From: Rhizobiaceae bacterium MnEN-MB40S
GTDB taxonomy: Bacteria > Pseudomonadota > Alphaproteobacteria > Rhizobiales > Rhizobiaceae
Assembly: GCA_024343425.1 (NCBI GenBank)
Contig: BRLC01000016.1
Coordinates: 1-64,000, forward strand
Direction: 5' to 3'
DNA length: 64,000 nucleotides
In this document: positions 9,084-17,659 of the stretch, piece by piece
Layout: each line of letters begins with the position of its first letter
Position numbering within the stretch: the stretch's first letter is position 1
The notes under the pieces: model-generated
What the model was told of the DNA's origin: nothing
Database searches by the model: none
Seen by the model: the letters and a program-made list of their open reading frames with translations, nothing else
Made by a program: the position numbers and the translations under genes

Positions 9084-9785
9084 CTATACCATCAGGTGGC
9101 GGCGTACCTCTGGCTGGTCGAGGTCCTCGGCCGGCCCCTGATGCACGATCTCACCACGATCCATGATATAGACTGAATCGGCCAGTTCGCGGCAAAAGTC
9201 CAGATATTGCTCGACAAGAAGGATCGTCAGACCCGCCGTATCGCGCAGAAAGGTCAGCGCCCGTCCGATGTCCTTGATGATCGACGGCTGGATTCCTTCC
9301 GTCGGTTCGTCGAGAAGCAGGAGTTTCGGCCGGGTGACCAGCGCGCGTCCAATCGCCAGCTGCTGTTGCTGGCCGCCGGACAGGTCGCCGCCGCGTCGCG
9401 ACAACATGTCCTTGAGAACCGGGAAGAGTTCGAAGACTTCGGACGGTATGGTCCGGTCCTTGCGCTTCAGGCAGGCGAACCCCGTTTCGAGGTTCTCGCG
9501 CACCGTCAATAACGGAAAGATCTCGCGGCCCTGCGGGACGATGGCGATGCCCTTGGAGGCGCGCACATAGGGCGCATTGCCGTTGATCGACGCATCCTCG
9601 AAGGTGACCGCGCCGGACGAGACAGGATGCTGGCCGGTGACGGCGCGCAGGAGAGACGTCTTGCCGACGCCGTTGCGGCCCAGAACGCAGGTGATCTTCG
9701 AGGGCTCCGCCTTGACCGAAACGCCGCGCAGCGCTTCCGCGGCTCCGTAGTGGAGGTGGATGTCGTCAACCTCAAGCGTCGTCAT
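9084..9785 (-). CDS. urtE: Urea ABC transporter ATP-binding protein UrtE
   Basis: LivF-like ATPase of 233 residues for urea import. Walker A is GRNGVGKTSL (about residue 37), the signature is LSGGQQQQLAIGRAL, and Walker B is KLLLLDEPTEGIQP; the GIQPSII continuation is typical of UrtE. It pairs with UrtD on the UrtB-UrtC permease. The gap to urtD is 23 bp. Confidence 0.95.
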   Translation of the reverse strand: MTTLEVDDIHLHYGAAEALRGVSVKAEPSKITCVLGRNGVGKTSLLRAVTGQHPVSSGAVTFEDASINGNAPYVRASKGIAIVPQGREIFPLLTVRENLETGFACLKRKDRTIPSEVFELFPVLKDMLSRRGGDLSGGQQQQLAIGRALVTRPKLLLLDEPTEGIQPSIIKDIGRALTFLRDTAGLTILLVEQYLDFCRELADSVYIMDRGEIVHQGPAEDLDQPEVRRHLMV

Positions 9786-9808
9786 GGCGTTTCCCGTTTC
9801 ATCCCGTT

Positions 9809-10558
9809 TTAGCGCCCGAGATAGTTTTCGATGACTTTTTCATTGGCGCTGACATGGTCGAGCGACCCTTCGGCCAAAACAGAGCCTTCGGCGAGAACCG
9901 TGACCTTGACGTCGAGATTGCGCACGAAGCCCATATCGTGCTCGACCACGACGACAGAGCGGGTCTTCGCGATCTCGCGGAGCAGCTTGGCGGTTTCGTC
10001 CGTCTCGGCATCCGTCATGCCGGCGACGGGTTCGTCGACCAGCATCAGCTTCGGTTCCTGCGCCAGCAGCATGCCGATCTCCAGCCACTGTTTCTGGCCA
10101 TGCGAGAGATTGGCGGCCAGTTCGTCGCGGCGCGCGGTCAGGCGGATGGTCTCGAGGATCTCGTCGATCTGCTCGCGATCCTTGCCGGTGGTTTCATAAA
10201 AGAGCGTTGAAAAGACGCCGCGATTGCGGTTGAGCGCCAGTTCCAGATTGTCCCAGACCGTGTGGCTTTCGAAGACCGTGGGTTTCTGGAACTTGCGGCC
10301 GACGCCCATGGCGGCGATGTCGGTCTCGTCATGCTGGGTGAGATCGATTTCACCGTCGAAGATGACGTATCCGGAATCCGGCCGCGTCTTGCCGGTGATG
10401 ATGTCCATCATCGTCGTCTTTCCGGCGCCGTTCGGACCGATGATGGCGCGCATCTCGCCGGGTTTCAGGATCATCGACAGATTGTTGATGGCCTTGAATC
10501 CGTCGAAGGCGACGCTGACGCCGTCGAGATAGAGCAGGCTGCCCTTGGCTTCCTTCAT
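9809..10558 (-). CDS. urtD: Urea ABC transporter ATP-binding protein UrtD
   Basis: LivG-like ATPase of 249 residues. Walker A is GPNGAGKTTMMDIITG (about residue 40), the signature region is NLSHGQKQWLEIG (LSHGQ instead of LSGGQ, as usual in UrtD), and Walker B is KLMLVDEPVAGMTDAE. It overlaps urtC by 4 bp. Confidence 0.95.
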   Translation of the reverse strand: MKEAKGSLLYLDGVSVAFDGFKAINNLSMILKPGEMRAIIGPNGAGKTTMMDIITGKTRPDSGYVIFDGEIDLTQHDETDIAAMGVGRKFQKPTVFESHTVWDNLELALNRNRGVFSTLFYETTGKDREQIDEILETIRLTARRDELAANLSHGQKQWLEIGMLLAQEPKLMLVDEPVAGMTDAETDETAKLLREIAKTRSVVVVEHDMGFVRNLDVKVTVLAEGSVLAEGSLDHVSANEKVIENYLGR

Positions 10559-11706
10559 TCCGCCGCCGCCTCTTTTGCCGCCGAATGCAAGTTCGGGTGT
10601 TCATCCCTGGGTTTCGTTGCGCGGCCGTACAGTCCGCTGACGCTGCCGACGATGCCTTTCGGCAGGAACAGGGTCACGCCGACGAACAGGGCGCCGAGCG
10701 CAAACAGCCAGAATTCCGGGAAGGCCGCTGTGAAGAACGTCTTGCCGACATTGACGAGGACGGCGCCGATGATCGGCCCGATCAGCGTTCCGCGACCGCC
10801 GACGGCGGTCCACACCACCACCTCGATGGAGTTGGCCGGCGCGAATTCGCCCGGATTGATGATGCCGACCTGCGGCACATAAAGCGCGCCGGCGACGCCG
10901 GCCATCATGGCCGAGACGACGAAGACGAAGAGCTTCACGTTTTCGACCCGGTATCCGAAGAAGCGGGAGCGGCTTTCGGCGTCGCGGACCGCCACCAGCA
11001 CCTTGCCGAATTTCGAGCGCACGATGCCCGAACAGATCAGGAAGGAAATCGCGAGCGCGATGCAGGAGGCGGCGAAGAGCGCCGCGCGCGTTCCGTCGGC
11101 CTGGATGTTGAAGCCGAGAATGTCCTTGAAATCCGTCAGGCCGTTATTGCCGCCGAAGCCCATCTCGTTGCGGAAGAAGGCGAGCAGCAGGGCGTAGGTC
11201 ATGGCCTGGGTGATGATCGACAGATAGACGCCCGTCACGCGGCTTCGGAACGCGAACCAGCCGAAGACGAAGGCGAGCAGGCCGGGCACGAACAGGATCA
11301 TGATCGCCGCGAACCAGAACATGTCGAAGCCGTGCCAGAACCACGGCAGTTCCTTCCAGTTCAGGAACACCATGAAGTCGGGAAGCACGGGGTCTCCATA
11401 GACGCCTCGGGTTCCGATCTGGCGCATCAGATACATGCCCATGGCGTAGCCGCCAAGCGCGAAGAAGGCGCCGTGGCCGAGAGACAGGATGCCGCAATAG
11501 CCCCAGACGAGATCGAGCGCCAGCGCCAGCAGCGCATAGCAGGTGTATTTGCCCATCAGGCTGATTGCGTAATTGGGAATGTGGAAGGCGCTGTCGCGGG
11601 GAAGCGCGAGGTTGGCGATGGGCACGAGGATCGCGATCGCGACGAGGATCGCGACGACCCAGCTTGCCTTCTTGTCGAGCGCCTTGATGATGAACGGGGT
11701 AATCAT
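10555..11706 (-). CDS. urtC: Urea ABC transporter permease UrtC
   Basis: LivM-like inner-membrane permease of 383 residues with about ten transmembrane helices. Landmarks are LALDLVWGYCGILSLGHGAFFALGGYAMGMYL in the N-terminal half (seen as consecutive helices) and VVWTAVGGRGTLIGPIIGA near the C-terminus, which contacts the ATPases. It overlaps both neighbours by 4 bp, as is normal in urt operons. Confidence 0.95.
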   Translation of the reverse strand: MITPFIIKALDKKASWVVAILVAIAILVPIANLALPRDSAFHIPNYAISLMGKYTCYALLALALDLVWGYCGILSLGHGAFFALGGYAMGMYLMRQIGTRGVYGDPVLPDFMVFLNWKELPWFWHGFDMFWFAAIMILFVPGLLAFVFGWFAFRSRVTGVYLSIITQAMTYALLLAFFRNEMGFGGNNGLTDFKDILGFNIQADGTRAALFAASCIALAISFLICSGIVRSKFGKVLVAVRDAESRSRFFGYRVENVKLFVFVVSAMMAGVAGALYVPQVGIINPGEFAPANSIEVVVWTAVGGRGTLIGPIIGAVLVNVGKTFFTAAFPEFWLFALGALFVGVTLFLPKGIVGSVSGLYGRATKPRDEHPNLHSAAKEAAAE

Positions 11707-13313
11707 GCTTCCACTGCGCGTCCCTTGAGCGCGAACAGGCCACGGGGACGTTTCTGTATGAACAGGATGATGAAGACCAGGATGAGGATCTTGGCGAGAA
11801 CCGCGCCTGCGAAGGGCTCAAGGAACTTGTTGGCGACGCCGAGCGTCATCGCGCCGATCAGCGTGCCCCAGAGATTGCCGACGCCGCCGAAGACCACGAC
11901 CATGAAGCTGTCGATGATGTAGCTCTGGCCGAGATTGGGCGAGACGTTCGAAATCTGCGAGAGCGCCACGCCGGCGATGCCCGCGATGCCCGAGCCGAGC
12001 GCAAAGGTGAAGGCGTCGACCCAGGGCGTTCGTATGCCCATGGACGAGGCCATCTTGCGGTTCTGCGTCACCGCCCGCATCTGCAGGCCGAAAGGCGTCT
12101 TCTTCAGCACCACGAAGAGGGCGGCGAAGACGAACAGCGAAAACACCACGATCCAGAGCCGGTTTGCGGTAATCACCAGACCGCCGATTTCATAGGCGCC
12201 GGACATCCAGTCCGGATTGCCGACTTCCTTGTTGGTCGGGCCAAAGATGGTCCGGACGCCCTGCTGCAGGATCAGCGACACGCCCCAGGTGGCGAGCAGG
12301 GTTTCCAGCGGACGCCCGTAAAGGAAGCGGATGACGCCGCGTTCAAGGATCAGTCCGCAACCGCCGGAGACGGCGAACGCCAGCGGCAAGGCGATCAGAA
12401 GCGAATAGTTGAAAAGTTCGGGGTAGCTGTTGCGGATGATTTCCTGCACGACGAAGGTCGTGTACGCTCCGAGCATGACCATTTCGCCGTGCGCCATGTT
12501 GATGACGCCCATCACACCGAAGGTGACGGCGAGGCCGATGGCGGCCAGAAGCAGCACGGAGCCGAGCGAAATACCGTACCAGATCGTCTGGCCGTAGTCC
12601 CAGAGAACCAGCGTGCGCTCTATCTGCGCGACGGCTTCATTCGCGGCTTCCGCGACGGCGGGGCTGGCGCTGAAGGTGACGGCCTTGAGCATGGAAAGCA
12701 CGTCGCGGCCGCCGCCGGCGGCGACCTGATTGACGGCCTCGATCTTGGCCTCGTCCGAGGCGTCGGTATTAAGGATGACGGCGGCGCGCGCCAGATCCAT
12801 CTTCTTGAGGACCGTCGGGTCCTGTTCCGCGGCGATCGCCTCGTCAAGAAGTTCGAGGCTCTCCGGATCGCCGGATTCGAAGATGGTTTCGGCTGCTGAA
12901 ATCCTGACCGACGGGTCCTTGCTCATCAGCGTCAGACCGCCCACGGCCTTGTCGATCAGCCGTCTGAGGCTGTTGTTGACCTTGATCTTCTCGACGGCGC
13001 CGGAGGGAACGACCTCGATCTCTTCCCCGGTAATCGGGTCAAGCAACGCCAGGTCGCGACCGGATTTTTTCGTGATGTAGACGGTCTTGTCGGATTTCTT
13101 GAAATAGAGGTCGCCGTCTTTCAGCGCCTGCAAGGCGGGCACGACGTCGGAATTGCCGGTGGCGGCAATCGCCTCGACCTGTGCGATGCGCTGTCTCAAC
13201 TTGCCTTGCGACAACTCGTTGATCAGATCTCTCGGATCGTTCTGCGCTGCGGCGGGCAAAGCCAGGAGCGGCAGAAGGAGCAGAAAGACGAGAAATCGGA
13301 ACGGTTTGAGCAT
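11703..13313 (-). CDS. urtB: Urea ABC transporter permease UrtB
   Basis: LivH-like permease of 536 residues. The first ~22 residues form a signal peptide (LVFLLLLPLLALPAAA), followed by a ~200-residue soluble N-terminal domain with helical-repeat character, then the permease proper from about residue 245 (AIGLAVTFGVMGVINMAHGE; later FGGVGNLWGTLIGA). The long N-terminal extension is a normal trait of proteobacterial UrtB and absent in cyanobacterial ones. It is separated from urtA by 77 bp that hold a strong hairpin. Confidence 0.95.
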   Translation of the reverse strand: MLKPFRFLVFLLLLPLLALPAAAQNDPRDLINELSQGKLRQRIAQVEAIAATGNSDVVPALQALKDGDLYFKKSDKTVYITKKSGRDLALLDPITGEEIEVVPSGAVEKIKVNNSLRRLIDKAVGGLTLMSKDPSVRISAAETIFESGDPESLELLDEAIAAEQDPTVLKKMDLARAAVILNTDASDEAKIEAVNQVAAGGGRDVLSMLKAVTFSASPAVAEAANEAVAQIERTLVLWDYGQTIWYGISLGSVLLLAAIGLAVTFGVMGVINMAHGEMVMLGAYTTFVVQEIIRNSYPELFNYSLLIALPLAFAVSGGCGLILERGVIRFLYGRPLETLLATWGVSLILQQGVRTIFGPTNKEVGNPDWMSGAYEIGGLVITANRLWIVVFSLFVFAALFVVLKKTPFGLQMRAVTQNRKMASSMGIRTPWVDAFTFALGSGIAGIAGVALSQISNVSPNLGQSYIIDSFMVVVFGGVGNLWGTLIGAMTLGVANKFLEPFAGAVLAKILILVFIILFIQKRPRGLFALKGRAVEA

Positions 13314-13353
13314 GGGCTTCAGGCCGGGCTACCAAAAAGAGGGGAATGCGGAG

Positions 13354-13377
13354 CGGCGGGCGCCGTGGCGCCCGCCG
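13354..13377 (-). other. Intercistronic hairpin between urtA and urtB
   Basis: Perfect 11-bp inverted repeat CGGCGGGCGCC / GGCGCCCGCCG separated by two bases (9 bp of stem with a six-base loop is the realistic fold). On the mRNA strand no U-run follows directly, so it is not a canonical terminator. It starts 13 bases after the urtA stop. It probably protects the 3' end of an abundant urtA transcript or attenuates read-through, giving more binding protein than permease. Confidence 0.7.
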
Positions 13378-13390
13378 ATAGTGTCGGGGC

Positions 13391-14683
13391 TTAGCTGCCC
13401 TTGCCGCCGCAGGTGGCGGTTTCAACGTTGAAGTTGCCGCACTCGAGCGGCTTGCGCCAATCGGAGATCAGCTTGGCCGAATCCGGCAGGAAGTCTGACC
13501 AGGCGTCGCCCGGCACCAGACCGTCGGTGGAATCGACGACGTCGAACTGACCGTCTTCCTGGATTTCACCGATCAGCACCGGCTTGGTGATGTGATGGTT
13601 CGGCATCATTGCGGAATAGCCGCCCGTGAGGTTCGGGACGGATACGCCGACCAGGGCGTCGATGACGGCGTCGGTGTCGGTCGTGCCGGCCATTTCGACG
13701 GCCTTAACCCACATGTTGAAGCCGATATAGTGAGCTTCCATCGGGTCGTTGGTCACGCGGTCGGGACCGGTGAAGGCCTTCCAGGTTTCGATGAACTCGG
13801 CGTTTTCCGGCGTGTCGACGGACTGGAAGTAGTTCCAGGCCGCCAGGTGGCCTACGAGCGGAGCCGTGTCGAGACCGGCCAGTTCTTCCTCGCCCACGGA
13901 GAAGGCGACGACGGGAATGTCGGTTGCTTCGATGCCCTGGTTGCCGAGTTCCTTGTAGAAGGGAACGTTGGCGTCGCCGTTGATGGTGGAGACCACGGCG
14001 GTCTTCTTGCCTTCGGAACCGAACGCCTTGATGTCGGACACGATCGTCTGCCAGTCGGAGTGACCGAACGGCGTGTAGTTGATCATGATGTCTTCTTCAG
14101 CGACGCCCTTGGATTTCAGGTAGGCTTCGAGGATCTTGTTGGTCGTGCGCGGATAGACGTAGTCCGTTCCGGCAAGAACCCAGCGCTCGACTCCTTCGAC
14201 GTCGAAGAGATAGTCGACGGCGGGGATCGCTTGCTGGTTCGGAGCAGCGCCCGTGTAGAAGACGTTGCGCTGGCTTTCTTCACCTTCGTACTGCACGGGG
14301 TAGAAGAGAATGCTGTTCAGCTCCTCGAACACGGGCAGGACGGATTTGCGGGAAACCGAAGTCCAGCAGCCGAAGACAGCGGCCACCTGATCGACATCGA
14401 TCAGTTCGCGCGCCTTTTCGGCGAAGAGCGGCCAGTCGGACGCCGGATCGACAACGACGGCTTCAAGCTTCTTGCCGAGAAGACCACCCTTTTCGTTCTG
14501 CTCTTCGATAAGCATGAGCATCACGTCTTTGAGGGTTGTTTCGGAAATAGCCATCGTGCCGGACAGCGAATGAAGGATGCCGACCTTGATCGTGTCCTCC
14601 TGGGCCGTGGCGACAGTTGTCATCATCGCGGCGGCGATTGCAGCAAGACCAAGGGTTTTGGCCTTTCCAGTCAAAATACTCAT
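13391..14683 (-). CDS. urtA: Urea ABC transporter substrate-binding protein UrtA
   Basis: Periplasmic urea-binding protein of 430 residues with a Sec signal (LGLAAIAAAMMTTVATAQ, cleavage after about residue 27). The mature start EDTIKVGILHSLSGTMAISE is characteristic of UrtA, as are VAAVFGCWTSVSRKSVLPVFEE and the LFYPVQYEGEESQRNVFYTG segment. ATG 14683 has AGGGAGA five to seven bases upstream; an out-of-frame ATG lies just before it. First gene of the twelve-gene urt-ure run. Confidence 0.97.
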   Translation of the reverse strand: MSILTGKAKTLGLAAIAAAMMTTVATAQEDTIKVGILHSLSGTMAISETTLKDVMLMLIEEQNEKGGLLGKKLEAVVVDPASDWPLFAEKARELIDVDQVAAVFGCWTSVSRKSVLPVFEELNSILFYPVQYEGEESQRNVFYTGAAPNQQAIPAVDYLFDVEGVERWVLAGTDYVYPRTTNKILEAYLKSKGVAEEDIMINYTPFGHSDWQTIVSDIKAFGSEGKKTAVVSTINGDANVPFYKELGNQGIEATDIPVVAFSVGEEELAGLDTAPLVGHLAAWNYFQSVDTPENAEFIETWKAFTGPDRVTNDPMEAHYIGFNMWVKAVEMAGTTDTDAVIDALVGVSVPNLTGGYSAMMPNHHITKPVLIGEIQEDGQFDVVDSTDGLVPGDAWSDFLPDSAKLISDWRKPLECGNFNVETATCGGKGS

Positions 14684-14721
14684 TCATTTCTCCCTGAGAA
14701 GTATTTGCACCGAAAACCGAT

Positions 14722-14739
14722 TCGCACGAATCGTGCCAG
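14722..14739 (-). promoter_or_regulatory. Candidate sigma-54 promoter of the urt-ure operon
   Basis: Read on the minus strand: CTGGCACGATTCGTGCGA. The -24 element TGGCAC is perfect, and the GG-N10-GC spacing that sigma-54 requires is kept; the -12 element GTGCG differs from TTGCA at two positions. A start near 14712 would leave a 29-base leader before urtA. Sigma-54/NtrC control is known for urea uptake genes in many proteobacteria. Caution: the same bases form a perfect 6-1-6 palindrome (GCACGA-T-TCGTGC), so a repressor operator is an alternative. Confidence 0.55.
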
Positions 14740-14950
14740 TTTCCGATTTGACGCGCCCCGTCCATGTAACTTTTTGAATCAAAACATATATTTAAATGAA
14801 CACAAGGCGAGCCGGACCTCATCGCGTTTCGATCTTTTCGGTTCGGGCCCGTCCCGCGTATAGGGATGCCTAAATTTTAGGCAAATCGACGCAATGCGCG
14901 TCAAAAGGGAGTGGATTCCGGATGACGGGCGCTCCGGTATGAGCTAGTTA

Positions 14951-15019
14951 GGTGTCACCGGCCGCTTGGCCGGTAGAGGTATTTGCACCAAACCTCCGCC
15001 CTGCGCCGTTCTCCGGCGC
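14951..15019 (+). other. Structured 5' leader upstream of the gabD-type gene
   Basis: Three consecutive stem-loops can be drawn on the plus strand: ACCGGCC-GCTT-GGCCGGT (14957-14974), GAGGT/ACCTC around an 11-base loop (14976-14996), and GCGCCG/CGGCGC around TTCTC (15003-15019). In addition GGTG at 14951 can pair with CACC at 14986-14989. The last stem ends 58 bases before the ATG at 15078. This density of stable stems suggests a structured mRNA leader; I do not recognise a known riboswitch class. Confidence 0.4.
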
Positions 15020-15077
15020 GGGGTTGCGAGACAATCCTTGAACACTGTCGAAACATCACCCGATCCGGAGATATATC

Positions 15078-16562
15078 ATGAGCATTGCTTCCACACTGAG
15101 TTCGAAACTGTCAGATCCCGATCTGGTGAAAGCGGCGGGCTATATTAACGGGGAATGGATCGAACAGTCGGATGAGGGCGGCTCCTTCGAGGTGACCAAT
15201 CCATCGAACGGCGACGTGATCGCGACGTTGCCCGACATGAGCGCGGCCGAGACGAAGCGCGCCATCGATTGCGCCTATGACGCCCAGAAGGCATGGGCTG
15301 CAAAAACCGGCAAGGAACGCGGCGCGCTCCTGCGACGCTATTTCGAACTGATGGTGGAGAACGCGGACGACCTCGCCACGATCCTGACCATGGAAATGGG
15401 CAAGCCCTGGCCGGAGGCGCGCGGCGAGATCCTTTATGGCGCGTCCTTCATCGAGTGGTTCTCCGAAGAGGCCAAGCGCGTCTACGGCGACACCATTCCG
15501 GGACATCAGGCCGACAAGCGCATCGTCGTCATCAAGCAGCCGATCGGCGTCGTCGGCACGATCACGCCGTGGAACTTTCCGAACGCCATGATCACCCGCA
15601 AGATCGGCCCGGCGCTGGCGACCGGCTGCACCGTTGTCTCGAAGCCGGCCAAGCAGACGCCGCTTTCAGCGATCGCGCTGGCCGTGCTTGCGGAGCGCGC
15701 CGGATTTCCGGCCGGCGCATTCAACCTCATCGTCGGCAAGTCCAGCTCGGCGATCGGCAAGGAGCTGTGCACGAACGACAAGGTGCGCAAGATCACCTTC
15801 ACCGGTTCGACCGAGGTCGGACGCATTCTGATGCGGCAGAGCGCGGAGCAGATCCAGAAGGTCGGGCTGGAGCTTGGCGGCAACGCGCCGTTCATCGTTT
15901 TCGACGACGCCGATGTCGACGCCGCCGTCGATGGCGCGATCATTTCCAAATACCGCAACGCCGGCCAGACCTGCGTCTGCGCCAACCGGCTCTACGTTCA
16001 GGCGGGCGTTTATGACGAATTCGCCGAGAAGCTGGCGAAGAAAGTCGGCGAACTGAAGGTGGGCGACGGCTTCGAGGAAGGGGTGACGACCGGTCCGCTG
16101 ATCGACGAGGGCGGCCTCGACAAGGTCAAGGAGCATGTCGCCGACGCAACGTCCAAGGGCGCCAAGGTGCTGATCGGCGGCGCCGAAGACAGCCACGGCG
16201 GAACATTCTACCAGCCGACGGTTCTCACGGACGTGACGACCGACATGAAGGTCGCGCGCGAGGAGACGTTCGGTCCCGTTGCGCCGCTCTTCCGTTTCGA
16301 TACGGTCGAGGACGTAATCGCCATGGCGAACGACACGGAGTTTGGCCTTGCGTCCTATTTCTATGCGACCAACATGAACCGGGTGTGGAAGGTGGCCGAA
16401 GCGCTCGAATACGGCATGGTCGGCATCAACACCGGCCTGATCTCCACCGAAGTCGCCCCGTTCGGCGGCGTCAAGCAGTCCGGCCTCGGCCGCGAAGGCT
16501 CAAAATACGGGATCGAGGACTTCCTGGAGATCAAGTATCTCTGCTTCGGCGGCGTCGAGTAG
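15078..16562 (+). CDS. gabD: NAD(P)-dependent succinate-semialdehyde dehydrogenase-like aldehyde dehydrogenase
   Basis: Aldehyde dehydrogenase of 494 residues that most resembles GabD, oxidising succinate semialdehyde to succinate in GABA breakdown. Seen motifs: [10 protein letters not shown] start, cofactor-binding [25 protein letters not shown] (about residue 240), the catalytic Glu in [12 protein letters not shown] (about 265) and catalytic Cys in [10 protein letters not shown] (about 299; the second Cys two residues on is common in GabD). The C-terminal [15 protein letters not shown] segment is also GabD-like. GGAG precedes ATG 15078. It is a single-gene unit; a glutarate-semialdehyde role is equally possible. 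Confidence 0.85.
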   Translation: MSIASTLSSKLSDPDLVKAAGYINGEWIEQSDEGGSFEVTNPSNGDVIATLPDMSAAETKRAIDCAYDAQKAWAAKTGKERGALLRRYFELMVENADDLATILTMEMGKPWPEARGEILYGASFIEWFSEEAKRVYGDTIPGHQADKRIVVIKQPIGVVGTITPWNFPNAMITRKIGPALATGCTVVSKPAKQTPLSAIALAVLAERAGFPAGAFNLIVGKSSSAIGKELCTNDKVRKITFTGSTEVGRILMRQSAEQIQKVGLELGGNAPFIVFDDADVDAAVDGAIISKYRNAGQTCVCANRLYVQAGVYDEFAEKLAKKVGELKVGDGFEEGVTTGPLIDEGGLDKVKEHVADATSKGAKVLIGGAEDSHGGTFYQPTVLTDVTTDMKVAREETFGPVAPLFRFDTVEDVIAMANDTEFGLASYFYATNMNRVWKVAEALEYGMVGINTGLISTEVAPFGGVKQSGLGREGSKYGIEDFLEIKYLCFGGVE

Positions 16563-16619
16563 AATCGCCGGTCACACTGCATAATGTGACGAACTTCATG
16601 TTGGGGACCTTCGCTGGTT

Positions 16620-17495
16620 CTAGGCGGCCGCCCGCTCGCCTCGGGGCGGCTTGCCGAATTTGCGGCTGTACTCCCGGCTGAACTGGGTTGGACTTTCATA
16701 GCCCACGTCGAAGGCGACGCGGGCGACGGAACCGGCGCCGGTCAAAAGCAGGCGCCGGGCTTCCAGCAGCCGCAGTTGCTTCTGGTACTGCAGCGGCGTG
16801 GTTGCAGTGATCTCCTTGAAATGGAGATGGAAGGCGGACGGGCTCATGCCCGCCTCGCGCGCAAGGTCCGTGATATCGAGAGATTGCGTGTAGTCGCGGC
16901 GGATAATGCTGACGGCGTGGGCGATGCGGCTGGCGTGACTGCCCGGGCGGGTCAGCCTGCGCAGCATCGCGCCGTGCCGCGCTGTCAGCAGGCGATAGTG
17001 GATTTCACGCTTCACAAGCGGCGCCAGAACCGGCGCCGCCGACGGTTCGCCGGACAGAAGGAAGAGGCGTCGCATCGCATCGACGACAGCGTCGTCGGCG
17101 TCGCGTACGGCAAGAACGCTTCCGTTGTCCTGCGTCTGCGCCTCGTCGATCTCATTGACCAGGTCCTGCAACAGGGTTGCATCCAGCTTGAGCGCAAGGG
17201 CGACATAGGGTTCATGGCGGCTTGCGCTGACGATCCGGCCGACCGTCGGTAGATCGAGGCTGACGATCAGCGACTGCAGGCGTCCGAATGTGACGGGATT
17301 GTCGCCGAGGAACGCCTGTTTTGCGCCCTGGAGGACCAGGCAGAAAATTGGCTGGTAAATGACCGCATCAAGTTCGGTTGGCGCAAAGCTGCGAACCACG
17401 CTCAATCCCTCGACGGCCGTGTCTAGTGGAGCGCTGTCCGCGCCTTTGGCGTCGGCGTAATCAATCACTGCATATGTAAGCCGTTCAAGGTTCAT
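16620..17495 (-). CDS. AraC family transcriptional regulator (AraC_N type)
   Basis: DNA-binding regulator of 291 residues. The N-terminal half is the AraC_N effector domain (FCLVLQGAKQAFLGDNP, VSLDLPTVGRIVSAS), and the C-terminal ~100 residues are two helix-turn-helix units (LDITDLAREAGMSPSAFHLHFKE; GSVARVAFDVGYESPTQFSREYSRKFGKPP). This class typically sits divergent from an oxidoreductase gene it controls, and here it faces an SDR gene. ATG 17495 is preferred because GGAGA precedes it at eight bases; an in-frame ATG at 17543 lies upstream. It is convergent with gabD and 57 bp away. Confidence 0.9.
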   Translation of the reverse strand: MNLERLTYAVIDYADAKGADSAPLDTAVEGLSVVRSFAPTELDAVIYQPIFCLVLQGAKQAFLGDNPVTFGRLQSLIVSLDLPTVGRIVSASRHEPYVALALKLDATLLQDLVNEIDEAQTQDNGSVLAVRDADDAVVDAMRRLFLLSGEPSAAPVLAPLVKREIHYRLLTARHGAMLRRLTRPGSHASRIAHAVSIIRRDYTQSLDITDLAREAGMSPSAFHLHFKEITATTPLQYQKQLRLLEARRLLLTGAGSVARVAFDVGYESPTQFSREYSRKFGKPPRGERAAA

Positions 17496-17659
17496 CGCCG
17501 GTTCTCCATAGTGTTCACCATGTAGGCGAAGACGGGTCGGCAATCAAACGGGCGTGATGCCGGTTCTGGAGGATCAGGCATGTTTTCGGGAGAAAGGGGC
17601 AGGCGATCGCGACCGCGGAAAGCTATCTGCGGACAAGATCAGGAACAAAGGAGATGATC

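Larger units (their letters stand above)
14684..15077. other. Divergent urtA/gabD intergenic region (394 bp)
   Basis: No gene is visible. From the urtA side it holds the sigma-54-like element (14722-14739), an AT-rich patch (about 14760-14800), a perfect 7-1-7 palindrome GCCTAAATTTTAGGC at 14868-14882, and a set of three hairpins at 14951-15019 in front of gabD. The palindrome is a likely operator; its position about 190 bases from both genes would fit an enhancer-type activator site, but it does not match the NtrC consensus. Confidence 0.6.

Noticed and set aside
14976..15000. NtrC site in the urtA/gabD region (TGCACC half-site)
   Set aside because: Only one half-site (TTGCACCAAA) is present and the second arm is missing.
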